Below are positions 1 through 7,328 of a stretch of DNA of 8,741 nucleotides, one piece after another. The DNA lies in the NCBI GenBank assembly GCA_019689515.1, contig JADGHI010000132.1, forward strand, positions 1-8,741, written 5' to 3'. Numbering within the stretch: the stretch's first letter is position 1; each line of letters opens with the position of its first letter. Under the pieces are notes generated by a model that saw only the letters and a list, made by a program, of their open reading frames with translations, had not been told where the DNA came from and did not search any database. The DNA comes from Acetobacteraceae bacterium. GTDB lineage: Bacteria; Pseudomonadota; Alphaproteobacteria; Acetobacterales; Acetobacteraceae. The position numbers and the translations under genes were made by a program.

Positions 1-205
1 GCTCCGCGGCCCAGAGCGCGCCGCCCTGCCGGGCGAAATGCGTCGCGAGCGCGCGCAGCTCCGGCACCTCGCCGTCCACGTCCAGCACGCAGCCGGGGTA
101 CTCGGCCCAGCAGGCGCCGATCAGCGCGATGAAGCCCTCGGCGTCGTCGTCGCGCCCGGGGCGGAGCAGGACAGGGCTGGCGACGGCGGCAGCGGCGGCG
201 CTCAC
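1..205 (-). CDS. GNAT family N-acetyltransferase, N-terminal part (runs off left edge)
   Basis: Reading leftwards from a GTG at 205-203 gives 68 open codons to the window edge. The protein begins MSAAAAVASPVLLRPGRDDD and continues AEGFIALIGACWAEYPGCVLDVDGE. The stretch 'LRPGRDDDAEGFIALI' is the usual β1-α1 opening of a GCN5-related N-acetyltransferase (Arg-Pro, then acidic residues, then a helix). The acetyl-CoA binding motif (R/Q-x-x-G-x-G/A) would lie beyond the edge and cannot be checked. The GTG shares 4 bp (GTGA) with the TGA stop of the upstream aminotransferase, and a GGGAAC stretch lies just before it, so translational coupling is likely. The family transfers an acetyl group from acetyl-CoA to amines; the substrate here is unknown. 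The family call is fairly secure from the N-terminus alone, but the function is open. Confidence 0.75.
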   Translation of the reverse strand, partial: MSAAAAAVASPVLLRPGRDDDAEGFIALIGACWAEYPGCVLDVDGEVPELRALATHFARQGGALWAAE

Positions 206-1404
206 CGCAGTTCCCGGCAGAACTCCTGGATGCGCGCGCAGGCCTCGCGCAGGCTCGCCGTGTCGGTGGCGTAGGAGATGCGGAGGTAGGGGCTCATGCC
301 GTAGGCCGCGCCCTGCACCGTCGCGACGTGCTTCTCCTCCAGCAAGGCGAGCGCGAAGTCGGTGTCGGTCTCGATCCTGCGCCCGCCCTTGCTGGTCTTG
401 CCGAGGCAGCCGGCGATGTTCGGGAAGACGTAGAACGCGCCCTCCGGCTTGTGGCAGGTGATGCCCTCCGCCTGGTTCAGCATGTCCACCACCAGGTCGC
501 GCCGCTCCTTGTAGATCGCCTGGCGCTCGCGGATCAGGTCCTGCGGGCCGTCCAGCGCCGCCGCCGCGGCCGCCTGGCCGATGGTCGAGACGCCGGCGGT
601 GGCTTGGCCCTGCATGGTGAGCATGCCCTTGATCAGCGCCTTCGGCCCGCCGCAGAAGCCGATGCGCCAGCCGGTCATGGCGTAGGTCTTGGAGGCGCCG
701 TTGACGGTGAGGGTGCGCTCCTTCAGCCGCGGCTCGACCTCGGCGATGGTGCAGAACTCGAACCCGTCATAGATCATGTGCTCGTACATGTCGTCGCTGA
801 GCACCCAGACATGGGGGTGCTTCAGCAAGACCTCGGCGATCGCCTTCATCTGCTCGCGGGTGCAGGCGGCGCCGGTCGGGTTGTTCGGGAAGTTCAGCAT
901 CACCCACTTGGTGCGCGGGGTGATGGCGGCGTCGAGGTCCTCCGGGCGCAGGCGGAAGCCGTTGTTCTGCGGGCAGTTGACGAGCACCGGGACGGCGCCG
1001 GGGATCTTCGCGATCTCGGCGTAGCTGATCCAGTAGGGCGAGGGGATCACCACCTCGTCGCCCGGGTCGCAGCTCGCCATCATCGCGCTGTGGATGAGCT
1101 GCTTGCCACCGTTGCCGACCAGGATCTCGTCGAGCGCGTAGTCGAGGTTGTTGTCGCGCCTGAACTTGCGCTGCACGGCCTCCTTCAGCGCCCGCGTGCC
1201 GTCCTGCGGCGGGTACTTGGTGTCGCCGCGCAGCGCCGCCTGGTGCGCCGCCTCGATGGCGTGCGGCGGCGTGGGGAAATCGGGCTCGCCGGAGGCGAGG
1301 CTGATGACCTTGACGCCCTTCGCCGCGAGTTCGCGGCCCTTCACGGTCATCACGACCGAGGCGGAGACGGCGACGTGCTTCAGGCGTTCGGCGAGGGCGG
1401 GCAT
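202..1404 (-). CDS. PLP-dependent class I aminotransferase (aspartate aminotransferase-like, diverged paralog)
   Basis: This is a 400-residue fold-type I aminotransferase, the usual length for subgroup Iβ aspartate/aromatic aminotransferases, expected in the cytoplasm as a dimer. Visible family residues are G99-G100-K101-Q, W125, N175 in NFPNNPTG, D204 and Y207 in SDDMYE, the PLP lysine K239 in NGASKTYAMTGWR, R247 for the PLP phosphate, and R375 in LRISYAT for the substrate α-carboxylate. All catalytic positions are intact. It aligns without gaps to the aminotransferase at 3317-4519 (about 57% identity, counted by hand). It differs in the loop at 268-274 (ATAGVST against STSNPSS), which in this subgroup reaches the partner subunit's active site, so the substrate may differ. 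The ATG at 1404 is chosen because it matches the paralog's start; the ribosome site (GGAA) is weak. The stop overlaps the GNAT start by 4 bp. It transfers an amino group between an amino acid and a 2-oxoacid; aspartate, another acidic or aromatic amino acid are all possible substrates. Confidence 0.9.
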   Translation of the reverse strand: MPALAERLKHVAVSASVVMTVKGRELAAKGVKVISLASGEPDFPTPPHAIEAAHQAALRGDTKYPPQDGTRALKEAVQRKFRRDNNLDYALDEILVGNGGKQLIHSAMMASCDPGDEVVIPSPYWISYAEIAKIPGAVPVLVNCPQNNGFRLRPEDLDAAITPRTKWVMLNFPNNPTGAACTREQMKAIAEVLLKHPHVWVLSDDMYEHMIYDGFEFCTIAEVEPRLKERTLTVNGASKTYAMTGWRIGFCGGPKALIKGMLTMQGQATAGVSTIGQAAAAAALDGPQDLIRERQAIYKERRDLVVDMLNQAEGITCHKPEGAFYVFPNIAGCLGKTSKGGRRIETDTDFALALLEEKHVATVQGAAYGMSPYLRISYATDTASLREACARIQEFCRELR

Positions 1405-1554
1405 GGCGTTCCGGGGGCTGCGATGGAGGCGGAACCTTATGCAGGGCGGACCACCCCGCCAAGGCCCGCGATCCGGGGATGGGGCTTTCTCGGTTGATTA
1501 ACGCGCCCGGTCAATGATGCCGGCCGATTCCCCATCACCCCAGAACCGGATCCC
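1405..1554. promoter_or_regulatory. Divergent intergenic region between aminotransferase and chemoreceptor genes
   Basis: These 150 bp separate two genes that start away from each other, so both promoters should lie here. The only AT-rich patch is around 1494-1517 (TTGATTAA, then TCAATGAT). On the minus strand TTGACC at 1515-1510 could be a -35 element for the aminotransferase, but the sequence 16 to 18 bp beyond it (for example GAGAAA) is a poor -10. No convincing promoter for the plus-strand chemoreceptor gene was found. Short inverted words GATCCGG (1470-1476) and CCGGATC (1546-1552) lie 70 bp apart and are probably chance. Confidence 0.3.
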
Positions 1555-3222
1555 ATGCGCCTCAGCATCCGCACCCTGATCTTCGCCCTCCTCGGCGGGC
1601 TCTGCTGCATCATGGGCATCGGCACCGGATCGGCCTGGCTGACGCTCCGCACGCAGTCGAACGGGCTGCAGGCGATCCATGACGACCAGGTTCTCCCACT
1701 GCGCCGGTTGCAGACGCTCACGAACGGATACGCCCAAGGCATCCTGGCCACCGCCGCACAGGTGGAGGCGGGCAAGCTGGACCTGGCCGCCGCGCGGCAC
1801 CGGATCGAACAGGCCCGGGCCGACATCGCCGCACAGTGGGAGGAACTCGCCCGCCGCCCGGCGGTGGCGGCGGAGGAGGACGCGGCCTTCGTCGAGGCCC
1901 TGGCCCACGACAAGGCCGTCGCCGATGCGGCGCTGGCCCGGCTGCCCGACCGGCCGGAACAGTTGCAGGCCTTCCTGACCCGCGATCTGCCCCAGGCGAT
2001 CTGGCCCCTGCTGGCCCGCCTCGATGCCCTGGCGGAACAGCTGGTCCGGCGCGCCTCCGCCATCCATGCCGCGAGCCGGGCGCAGGAGCGCGTCCTCCTG
2101 GTTATCGTAGGGCTGCTCTCGGTCGCGGGCGGGCTGACCATGGCCATTGGCCTGCGGCTGGTCACGACGCGCATCACCCGGCCCCTGGCCGGCCTCACCC
2201 AGGTCACCGGGCGGCTGGCGGAGGGCGACTACACGGCGGCGGTGCCGGCGGCGGACCATGGCGACGAGGTGGGCGCGCTGGCCCGCTCCCTCATCGTGCT
2301 GAAGGAAAAGGCGCAGCTCGCCCGCAGGCTGGAGGCGGAGGCCCAGGCCCTGGCCGCGCAGACCGAAGCGGAGCGGCGGGAAGCCGCTCTGCGGCTGGCA
2401 GACCGGCTGGACGCAGCGGTGGGCAGCATCGCCTCGAGCCTCGCCGCCTCGGCGCAGGGGCTGCAGCGCACCGCGGAAGGCCTGGCCGATGTCGCGGCAC
2501 GCACGGGAACCGAGGCGGCCGAGGCGGCGCGGGGGGCCGACCAGGCGCTGGCCCATGTCCAGGCCGTCACCGAGGCGGCCGAAGCGCTGTCGGCCAGTGC
2601 CGGCGGGATCGGGCGGCAGGTCGGCACCTCCGCCGAGATCGCCCGTGCCGCCGTGGCCGAGGCACAGGCCACCGACGACACGGTGCGCTCCCTGGCCGAG
2701 ACGGCGGGGCGCATCGGCGACGTGCTGCGGCTGATCTCGGACATCGCCAACCAGACCAACCTGCTCGCCCTGAACGCGACCATCGAGGCGGCGCGGGCGG
2801 GAGAGGCCGGGAAGGGCTTCGCCGTCGTTGCGTCGGAGGTGAAGGCGCTGGCCAACCAGACCGGCCGCGCCACGGAGGAGATCAGCCAGCAGATCGCCGC
2901 CATGCAGGCCGCCACAAGCCGCGCCGTGGAGGCCATCCACAACATCCGCGCGACCATCCACCGCATCAGCGAGATCGGCGTCGCCATCGCGGATGCAGTG
3001 CAGCAGCAGAGCGCAACGACGCAGGAGATGGCGCGCAGCGTGCAGGAAGCGGCCAGCGGCACCCGGCAGGTGGCCGGCAGCATCAATCAGGTCAGCGTGG
3101 ACGCCGAGGCGACGAAGACGGCGCTCGCGAAGCTGCGCGGCGCCTCCGAGGACGTGGCCCGGCAGGGGGAGGCGCTGAAGAGCGAGATGGCCGCCTTCCT
3201 CCGCAGCCTGCGGGCGGCATGA
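1555..3222 (+). CDS. Methyl-accepting chemotaxis protein (transmembrane chemoreceptor)
   Basis: The 555-residue protein has the standard chemoreceptor order. A first membrane helix spans about 8-31. A mostly helical, Ala/Leu/Arg-rich periplasmic part of about 150 residues (31-179) fits a four-helix-bundle sensor. A second membrane helix lies at about 180-203. A HAMP domain follows at about 201-253 (Pro210 and the DEVG motif at 237-240), then a long coiled-coil signalling domain at about 285-550. The hairpin tip that contacts CheA and CheW is clear at 393-436 (SDIANQTNLLALNATIEAAR, then GKGFAVVASEVKALA). QQSATTQEMA at 484-493 fits a methylation site at Q490/E491. There is no NWETF-type CheR-docking pentapeptide; the C-terminus is SLRAA. 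It would sense an unknown ligand in the periplasm and control the CheA kinase. No che or flagellar gene is nearby. The gene is alone on the plus strand between two minus-strand aminotransferase paralogs. The ribosome site before the ATG is weak (GGA in CCGGATCCC). Confidence 0.95.
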   Translation: MRLSIRTLIFALLGGLCCIMGIGTGSAWLTLRTQSNGLQAIHDDQVLPLRRLQTLTNGYAQGILATAAQVEAGKLDLAAARHRIEQARADIAAQWEELARRPAVAAEEDAAFVEALAHDKAVADAALARLPDRPEQLQAFLTRDLPQAIWPLLARLDALAEQLVRRASAIHAASRAQERVLLVIVGLLSVAGGLTMAIGLRLVTTRITRPLAGLTQVTGRLAEGDYTAAVPAADHGDEVGALARSLIVLKEKAQLARRLEAEAQALAAQTEAERREAALRLADRLDAAVGSIASSLAASAQGLQRTAEGLADVAARTGTEAAEAARGADQALAHVQAVTEAAEALSASAGGIGRQVGTSAEIARAAVAEAQATDDTVRSLAETAGRIGDVLRLISDIANQTNLLALNATIEAARAGEAGKGFAVVASEVKALANQTGRATEEISQQIAAMQAATSRAVEAIHNIRATIHRISEIGVAIADAVQQQSATTQEMARSVQEAASGTRQVAGSINQVSVDAEATKTALAKLRGASEDVARQGEALKSEMAAFLRSLRAA

Positions 3223-3273
3223 CTCGCTGCGCCAGCCGGCCGAGCGAGGGGCGGGCGGCCGGCGCCAGGTGGG

Positions 3274-3309
3274 CAGGCGCCGCGGTTCGCCCGAACCGCG
3301 GCCCGCCTG
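3274..3309. terminator. Long GC hairpin in convergent gap, probable bidirectional terminator
   Basis: Arms CCGCGGTTCG (3280-3289) and CGAACCGCGG (3292-3301) are perfectly complementary. They are extended by CAGGCG (3274-3279) pairing with CGCCTG (3304-3309), leaving only CC (3302-3303) as a bulge. The stem is therefore 16 bp in total, the best in the window. It sits 51 bp after the chemoreceptor stop and 7 bp after the end of the minus-strand aminotransferase, where both transcripts should end. Neither strand has a U-tract after the stem, so it would act as a U-poor terminator or as an RNA 3'-end stabiliser. Confidence 0.65.
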
Positions 3310-3316
3310 TGCCGGG

Positions 3317-4519
3317 CTACTTCAACCCCCGGCAGAAGCGCTGGATGCGCGTGCAGGCCTCCTTCAGCGAGGCGTCGTCGGTGGCGTAGCTGATGCGGAA
3401 GTGGCCCGGGTACATGAAGGCGGCGCCGTGCACGCAGGCGACCCCCTCCTCCTCGAGCAGCGCGAGGACGAAGTCCTCGTCGGTCTCGATCTTCCGCCCG
3501 CCCGCCGAGGTCTTGCCGATGCAGCCGTGCATGTCCGGGAAGACGTAGAACGCGCCCTCCGGCTTGTGGCAGCGCAGGCCCGGCGCCTCGTTGAGCATCG
3601 AGACGACCATGTCGCGGCGGCGCTGATAGACCTTGCGCATCTCCTCGATGGAGTCCTGCGGGCCGGTCAGCGCCTCGACCGCCGCGGCCTGGGAGATGGA
3701 GGAGGGATTGGAGGTGCTCTGGCTCTGCAGCTTGTCCATCGCCTTGGTCAGCTCGACCGGCGCGCCGGCGAAGCCGATGCGCCAGCCGGTCATGGCGTAG
3801 GCCTTGGAGCAGCCGTTCATCGTGACGGTGCGGCTCTTCAGCCGCGGCTCGACCTCCACGATCGTCGCCGGCTTGAAGCCGTCATAGGTGAGCTTCTCGT
3901 AGATGTCGTCGGAGAAGATCCACACATTCGGGTGGCGCAGCAGCACGTCGCAGAGCGGGCGCAGCTCCTCGGCGTTGTAGGCGGCGCCGGTCGGGTTGCA
4001 GGGGTTGTTCAGGATGAGCCACTTGGTCCGCGGCGTGATCGCCGCCTCGAGCTGCTCGGCGCGCAGCTTGAAGCCCTGGTTCTGGCCACAGGGAACGATC
4101 ACCGGCTTGCCCTCGGCGAGGCTCACGATGTCCGGGTAGCTCACCCAGCAGGGGGCGGGGATGATCGCCTCGTCGCCCGGATTGATGGTGGCGAGCAGCG
4201 CGTTGAAGATCACCTGCTTGCCGCCGGTGGCGATGAGGATCTCCTCCCGCGCGTAGTCGATGCCGTGGTCGCGCTTGAACTTCAGGCGCACGGCGTCGCG
4301 CAGCTCCGGGGTGCCGGCGACGTCGGTGTACTTGGTCTCGCCACGCTCGATCGCGGCGATGGCGGCGTCCTTGACGTTGCGCGGGGTGTCGAAGTCGGGC
4401 TCGCCCGCGGCGAGGCCGATGACGTCCTTCCCCGCCGCCTTCAGCGCCCGCGCCTTTGTCGTCATGGCGATGGTGAGCGAGGGGGAGATGCGGTTCAGGC
4501 GGTCGGCGATCAGGGTCAT
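3317..4519 (-). CDS. aatA: Aspartate aminotransferase, class Iβ
   Basis: This 400-residue PLP enzyme has the full set of subgroup Iβ features: ATGGKQ at 97-102, W125, N175 in NPCNPTG, D204 and Y207 in SDDIYE, PLP lysine K239 in NGCSKAYAMTGWR, R247 and R375 (FRISYAT). It also has the loop QSTSNPSSISQ at 267-277, which is typical of aspartate aminotransferases of this subgroup. The expected reaction is aspartate plus 2-oxoglutarate to oxaloacetate plus glutamate in the cytoplasm; some relatives also use aromatic amino acids or prephenate. Of the two paralogs here it is closer to the canonical sequence. The ATG at 4519 starts MTLIADRLNRISPS, the expected N-terminus; the ribosome site is weak (GGAC). 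It lies 35 bp downstream of potI on the same strand, so it could be the last gene of the transport operon. The strong hairpin at 3274-3309 begins beyond its stop. The symbol is assigned by family, so the exact substrate is inferred. Confidence 0.92.
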   Translation of the reverse strand: MTLIADRLNRISPSLTIAMTTKARALKAAGKDVIGLAAGEPDFDTPRNVKDAAIAAIERGETKYTDVAGTPELRDAVRLKFKRDHGIDYAREEILIATGGKQVIFNALLATINPGDEAIIPAPCWVSYPDIVSLAEGKPVIVPCGQNQGFKLRAEQLEAAITPRTKWLILNNPCNPTGAAYNAEELRPLCDVLLRHPNVWIFSDDIYEKLTYDGFKPATIVEVEPRLKSRTVTMNGCSKAYAMTGWRIGFAGAPVELTKAMDKLQSQSTSNPSSISQAAAVEALTGPQDSIEEMRKVYQRRRDMVVSMLNEAPGLRCHKPEGAFYVFPDMHGCIGKTSAGGRKIETDEDFVLALLEEEGVACVHGAAFMYPGHFRISYATDDASLKEACTRIQRFCRGLK

Positions 4520-4554
4520 GGCTGGTCCAGGGCGCTGCCGAAGAGGCCGGGACC

Positions 4555-5355
4555 CTAGCCGCCGCCCCGTCGCCCATCAACCCGCGCAAGGACCAGGGCG
4601 GCCATGCCCAGCGCCACTGCCGCCACCCCAACGATCACCGCCCCCAGCGCATTCACCTCCGGCGTCAGCCCCAGCTTGAGCTTGGAGAACAGCACCATCG
4701 GCAGGGTCGTCCCCGCCGGGCCGGAGACGAAGCTCGCCAGCACCACGTCGTCGAGCGAGAGGGTGAAGGCGAGCAGCCAGCCGGCCAGCAGCGAGGGCGC
4801 CATCAGCGGCAGCGTCACGGTGCGGAAGGCGACGAAGGGTGTGGCGCCGAGGTCCATCGCCGCCTCCTCCAGGCTGCGGTCGGCCCCGGCGAGCCTCGCC
4901 TGGACCACCACCGCGACATAGGCGGCGCCGAGCGTGGCGTGGGCGAGCAGCACCGTCTGCGCACCGCGGCCACCGGGCCAGCCGATCGCGCCCTCCAGCG
5001 CCACGAACAGCAGCAACAGCGAGAGGCCGGTCACCACCTCCGGCAGCACCAGCGGCGCGCCGATCAGCGCGCCGAACAGCGCGCGGCCGCGGAACGGGCC
5101 GAAGCGCGCCAGCGCCCAGCCCGCCAGTCCGCCGACCAGCACGGCCAGCGTCGCCGCCCCAGCGGCGATGCGGAGCGAGAGCAGCGCCGCCTCGATCAGC
5201 CGCTCGTCCGCCGCCAGCGCCACGAACCAGCGCAGCGAGAAGCCGCCCCACTGGAACGGGATGCGGTCCGCGCTGAAGGCATAGGCCACGAGCAGCAGGA
5301 TCGGCAGGTAGAGGAAGCCGAGGCCGAGCCACAGCCCGACGCGCGCAACGTTCAT
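4555..5355 (-). CDS. potI: Putrescine-type polyamine ABC transporter permease (PotI/PotC family)
   Basis: The 266-residue protein is an inner-membrane permease of the binding-protein-dependent type. About six membrane helices can be seen, near 7-27, 58-82, 94-120, 132-153, 186-210 and 236-258. The cytoplasmic EAA loop, which contacts the ATPase, is at 163-187 (EEAAMDLGATPF, ending TLPLMAP). FTLSLDDVVLASFVSGP at 197-213 is the familiar end signature of PotC/PotI/YdcV-type permeases. Length is close to the 260-280 residues usual for the family. The ATG at 5355 overlaps the potH stop as ATGA, and GGAG lies 5 bp before it, which together fix the start. The open frame continues upstream through potH in another frame, but this is only a high-GC artefact. 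It pairs with PotH to form the channel. It is the last gene of the importer; the aminotransferase gene follows after 35 bp. Confidence 0.93.
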   Translation of the reverse strand: MNVARVGLWLGLGFLYLPILLLVAYAFSADRIPFQWGGFSLRWFVALAADERLIEAALLSLRIAAGAATLAVLVGGLAGWALARFGPFRGRALFGALIGAPLVLPEVVTGLSLLLLFVALEGAIGWPGGRGAQTVLLAHATLGAAYVAVVVQARLAGADRSLEEAAMDLGATPFVAFRTVTLPLMAPSLLAGWLLAFTLSLDDVVLASFVSGPAGTTLPMVLFSKLKLGLTPEVNALGAVIVGVAAVALGMAALVLARVDGRRGGG

Positions 5356-6251
5356 CGCTGCTCCGCCTCCAGCCGCTGGAACAGGCGGATCGGCAGGATC
5401 AGCACCACCAGCAGCACCACGGCCAGCGCCGCGGCCAGCGGCCAGTCGCGGTTCTGGAAGAACTCGCCCCACAGAACCCGGCCGACGAGCTGCGCCTCCG
5501 GCGGGCCCAGCAGGTCGGGGATGACGAACTCGCCCGCCGCCGGGATGAACACCAGGAGGAAGGCCGCCGCGACGCCCGGGGCGGAGAGCGGCAGCGTCAC
5601 CGTCAGGAACACCACCGCCGGCCGCGCGCCGAGATCGGCCGCCGCCTCCTCCAGCGCCGGATCGCGCCGCGCCAGCGTGGCGTAGAGCGGCAGCACGGCG
5701 AAGGGCAGGTAGGCGTGGACCATGCCGACATACATGGCGAGGCTGGTGTAGAGCAGCGGCAGCGGCGCCTCGATCACGCCGAGCACGCGCAGCACGCCGT
5801 TGAGCCAGCCCTCGTCGCGCAGCAGGCCGATCCAGGCGCCGACCCGGATCAGGAAGCCGGTCCAGAAGGGCAGCAGCACGGCGAGCAGCAGCGGCGTCCG
5901 CCGCGCCTCCGGCGCCCGCGCGATCGCGAGCGCCATGGGGTAGCCGATCAGCAGGCAGAGCGAGGCGGTGACGAAGGCGACGAGGAGCGAGCGCAGAAAG
6001 CTGTCGCGATAGAACGGATCGGTCGCGATGGCGACGAAATTGGCAAAGGTGCCCTGCCACGCACCGCCCGGCCCGAACGGCGGCTGGAAGGGCGGCACGC
6101 CCGTGTCGTAGTGCCCCAGCGCGATCCCGAGCAGGACCAGCGCCGGCGCCGCGACGAACAGCGCCAGCCAGGCCCAGGCCGGCAGCAGGATGGCGAGGCG
6201 GCGCGGCGCGAGGCGACGCGGCACCGGGAGGGATGGCGCGGGGTCGCGCAT
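5352..6251 (-). CDS. potH: Putrescine-type polyamine ABC transporter permease (PotH/PotB family)
   Basis: The 299-residue permease has an Arg/Pro-rich cytoplasmic N-terminus (1-20) followed by about six membrane helices near 21-45, 86-110, 120-144, 167-192, 223-247 and 271-292. LLPFWTGFLIRVGAWIGLL at 126-144 matches the 'PFWTSFLIR-AW' signature of PotB/PotH proteins. The EAA loop is at 201-225 (EEAAADLGARPA, ending TLPLSAP). The periplasmic loop after helix 1 (46-85) is rich in Pro and Gly. IPAAGEFVIPDLLGP at 236-250 is also typical. The start ATG at 6251 shares one base with the potG stop (TAATG), and no separate ribosome site is visible, so translation probably depends on coupling to potG. 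The stop overlaps potI by 4 bp. It forms the membrane channel with PotI. Confidence 0.93.
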   Translation of the reverse strand: MRDPAPSLPVPRRLAPRRLAILLPAWAWLALFVAAPALVLLGIALGHYDTGVPPFQPPFGPGGAWQGTFANFVAIATDPFYRDSFLRSLLVAFVTASLCLLIGYPMALAIARAPEARRTPLLLAVLLPFWTGFLIRVGAWIGLLRDEGWLNGVLRVLGVIEAPLPLLYTSLAMYVGMVHAYLPFAVLPLYATLARRDPALEEAAADLGARPAVVFLTVTLPLSAPGVAAAFLLVFIPAAGEFVIPDLLGPPEAQLVGRVLWGEFFQNRDWPLAAALAVVLLVVLILPIRLFQRLEAEQR

Positions 6252-7321
6252 TAGTCGGCCAGCACCGTCAGCGCCTCGGCGGGCCAGGTCAGCGTCACCT
6301 GCGCACCGCGTTCGGGCGCACCCTCGGCGCTCGGGCGCGAGACGCGCAGCGTCGCGCCACCATCGAACCGCACGAGGGCGGTCGAGAGCTCGCCCCGGAA
6401 GGCGACCTCGGCCACCGTGCCGCGGGCGGCGTTGGTCTCCTCCGGCGGCTGCGCCCCCTCGGCCTGCATCCGTATCCGCTCCGGCCGCAGCGCGAGGGTC
6501 ACGGCAGCGCCAGCGGGGTGCGCGGTGACAGGCACGGCGGCGCGCAGGACGCAGCCCACCTCGGCGCAGTCCACGCCGCCATCCGGCCGCACGACTCCCG
6601 AGAGCAGGTTCGCCCCGCCGAGGAAGCCCGCGACGAAGCGCGTCGCCGGCCGCTCGTACACCTCCGTCGGAGGCCCCACCTGCACGAGCCGCCCGCGCTC
6701 CAGCACGCCGATGCGGTCCGCCAGCGCCATCGCCTCCGTCTGGTCGTGGGTCACCATCACGAAGGCCGCGCCGGTCGCGCGCTGCAGCGTGCGCAGCTCG
6801 AACCCGGTCGCCTCGCGCAGGCTCGCGTCCAGCGCGCCGAGCGGCTCGTCCAGCAGCAGCAGGCGCGGGCGCACCACCAGGCTGCGCGCGAGCGCCACGC
6901 GCTGCCGCTGGCCACCGGAGAGCTGGTGCGGCCGGCGGTGCCCGAACCCCTCGAGTCGCACCAGCGCCAGCGCCTCGGCGACCCGCCGCCGGCGCTCCTC
7001 GCGCGGCACCCCGGCGCGGCGGAGGCCGTAGGCGACATTGTCGGAGACCGTGAGGTGCGGGAACAGCGCGTAGCTCTGGAACATCATCGTCACCGGCCGC
7101 GCATGGGGCGGCAGCGGGACGAGATCCCGCCCCTCCAGCAGCAGCCGGCCGGCGTCCGGCGTCTCGAAGCCGGCGATCAGGCGCAGCAGCGTCGTCTTGC
7201 CGGAGCCCGAGCCGCCGAGCAGCGCGAAGAACTCGCCCGGCGCGATCTCCAGGTCGAGCCCGTCCAGCGCCATCGTCGCGCCGAAGCGCTTCGCCACCCC
7301 CTCGGCGCGCAACAAGGACAC
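6251..7321 (-). CDS. potG: Polyamine ABC transporter ATP-binding protein (PotG/PotA family)
   Basis: The 356-residue ATPase has every nucleotide-binding motif: Walker A GGSGSGKTT at 36-44, Q-loop Q82 in MFQSYALFPHLTV, the signature LSGGQRQ at 134-140, Walker B LLLLDEP at 154-160, the D-loop ALDA at 163-166 and the H-loop H192 (THDQTEAMAL). A C-terminal TOBE-like domain follows from about 278 (LALRPERIRM). MFQSYALFPH and THDQTEAM place it in the polyamine/spermidine/maltose-type importers. It powers PotF-PotH-PotI uptake at the inner face of the membrane. The start is set at GTG 7321-7319 because AGGA precedes it by 3 bp and the protein then begins directly at the β-strand LLRAEGVAKRFG; no ATG is available nearby. 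A TTG just inside is the only alternative. The gene begins 5 bp after the potF stop. It is slightly shorter than E. coli PotG (about 377). Confidence 0.93.
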   Translation of the reverse strand: MSLLRAEGVAKRFGATMALDGLDLEIAPGEFFALLGGSGSGKTTLLRLIAGFETPDAGRLLLEGRDLVPLPPHARPVTMMFQSYALFPHLTVSDNVAYGLRRAGVPREERRRRVAEALALVRLEGFGHRRPHQLSGGQRQRVALARSLVVRPRLLLLDEPLGALDASLREATGFELRTLQRATGAAFVMVTHDQTEAMALADRIGVLERGRLVQVGPPTEVYERPATRFVAGFLGGANLLSGVVRPDGGVDCAEVGCVLRAAVPVTAHPAGAAVTLALRPERIRMQAEGAQPPEETNAARGTVAEVAFRGELSTALVRFDGGATLRVSRPSAEGAPERGAQVTLTWPAEALTVLAD

Positions 7322-7324
7322 GAT

Positions 7325-7328
7325 TCCT
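7325..7328 (-). promoter_or_regulatory. Ribosome binding site of potG, overlapping the potF stop codon
   Basis: AGGA on the minus strand precedes the GTG start of potG by 3 bp. Its A and first G belong to the TAG stop codon of potF (7329-7327). This decides the GTG as the start and implies that ribosomes ending potF can restart on potG. Confidence 0.5.

Noticed and set aside
328..1497. Long plus-strand open frame of 389 codons opposite the first aminotransferase
   Set aside because: Its product is a low-complexity Arg/Ala/Val/Leu/Asp mixture with no domain, and the opposite strand encodes a complete conserved enzyme. High GC removes stop codons from antisense frames.
1523..1530. GCCGATTC before the chemoreceptor gene as a flagellar sigma-28 -10 element
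   Set aside because: The sequence 15 bp upstream is CGCC, not TAAA, so the two-part pattern is missing.
1498..2961. Minus-strand open frame of 487 codons opposite the chemoreceptor gene
   Set aside because: It is Gly/Arg/Gln-rich with no recognisable motif and is fully antisense to a clear chemoreceptor.
3235..3263. Second inverted repeat GCCGGCC/GGCCGGC after the chemoreceptor stop
   Set aside because: A 7-bp GC stem with a 15-base loop is expected by chance at this GC content and is much weaker than the hairpin at 3274-3309.
3269..4558. Plus-strand open frame of 429 codons opposite the second aminotransferase
   Set aside because: It resembles the antisense frame of the first aminotransferase only because the two genes are paralogs; it has no domain of its own.
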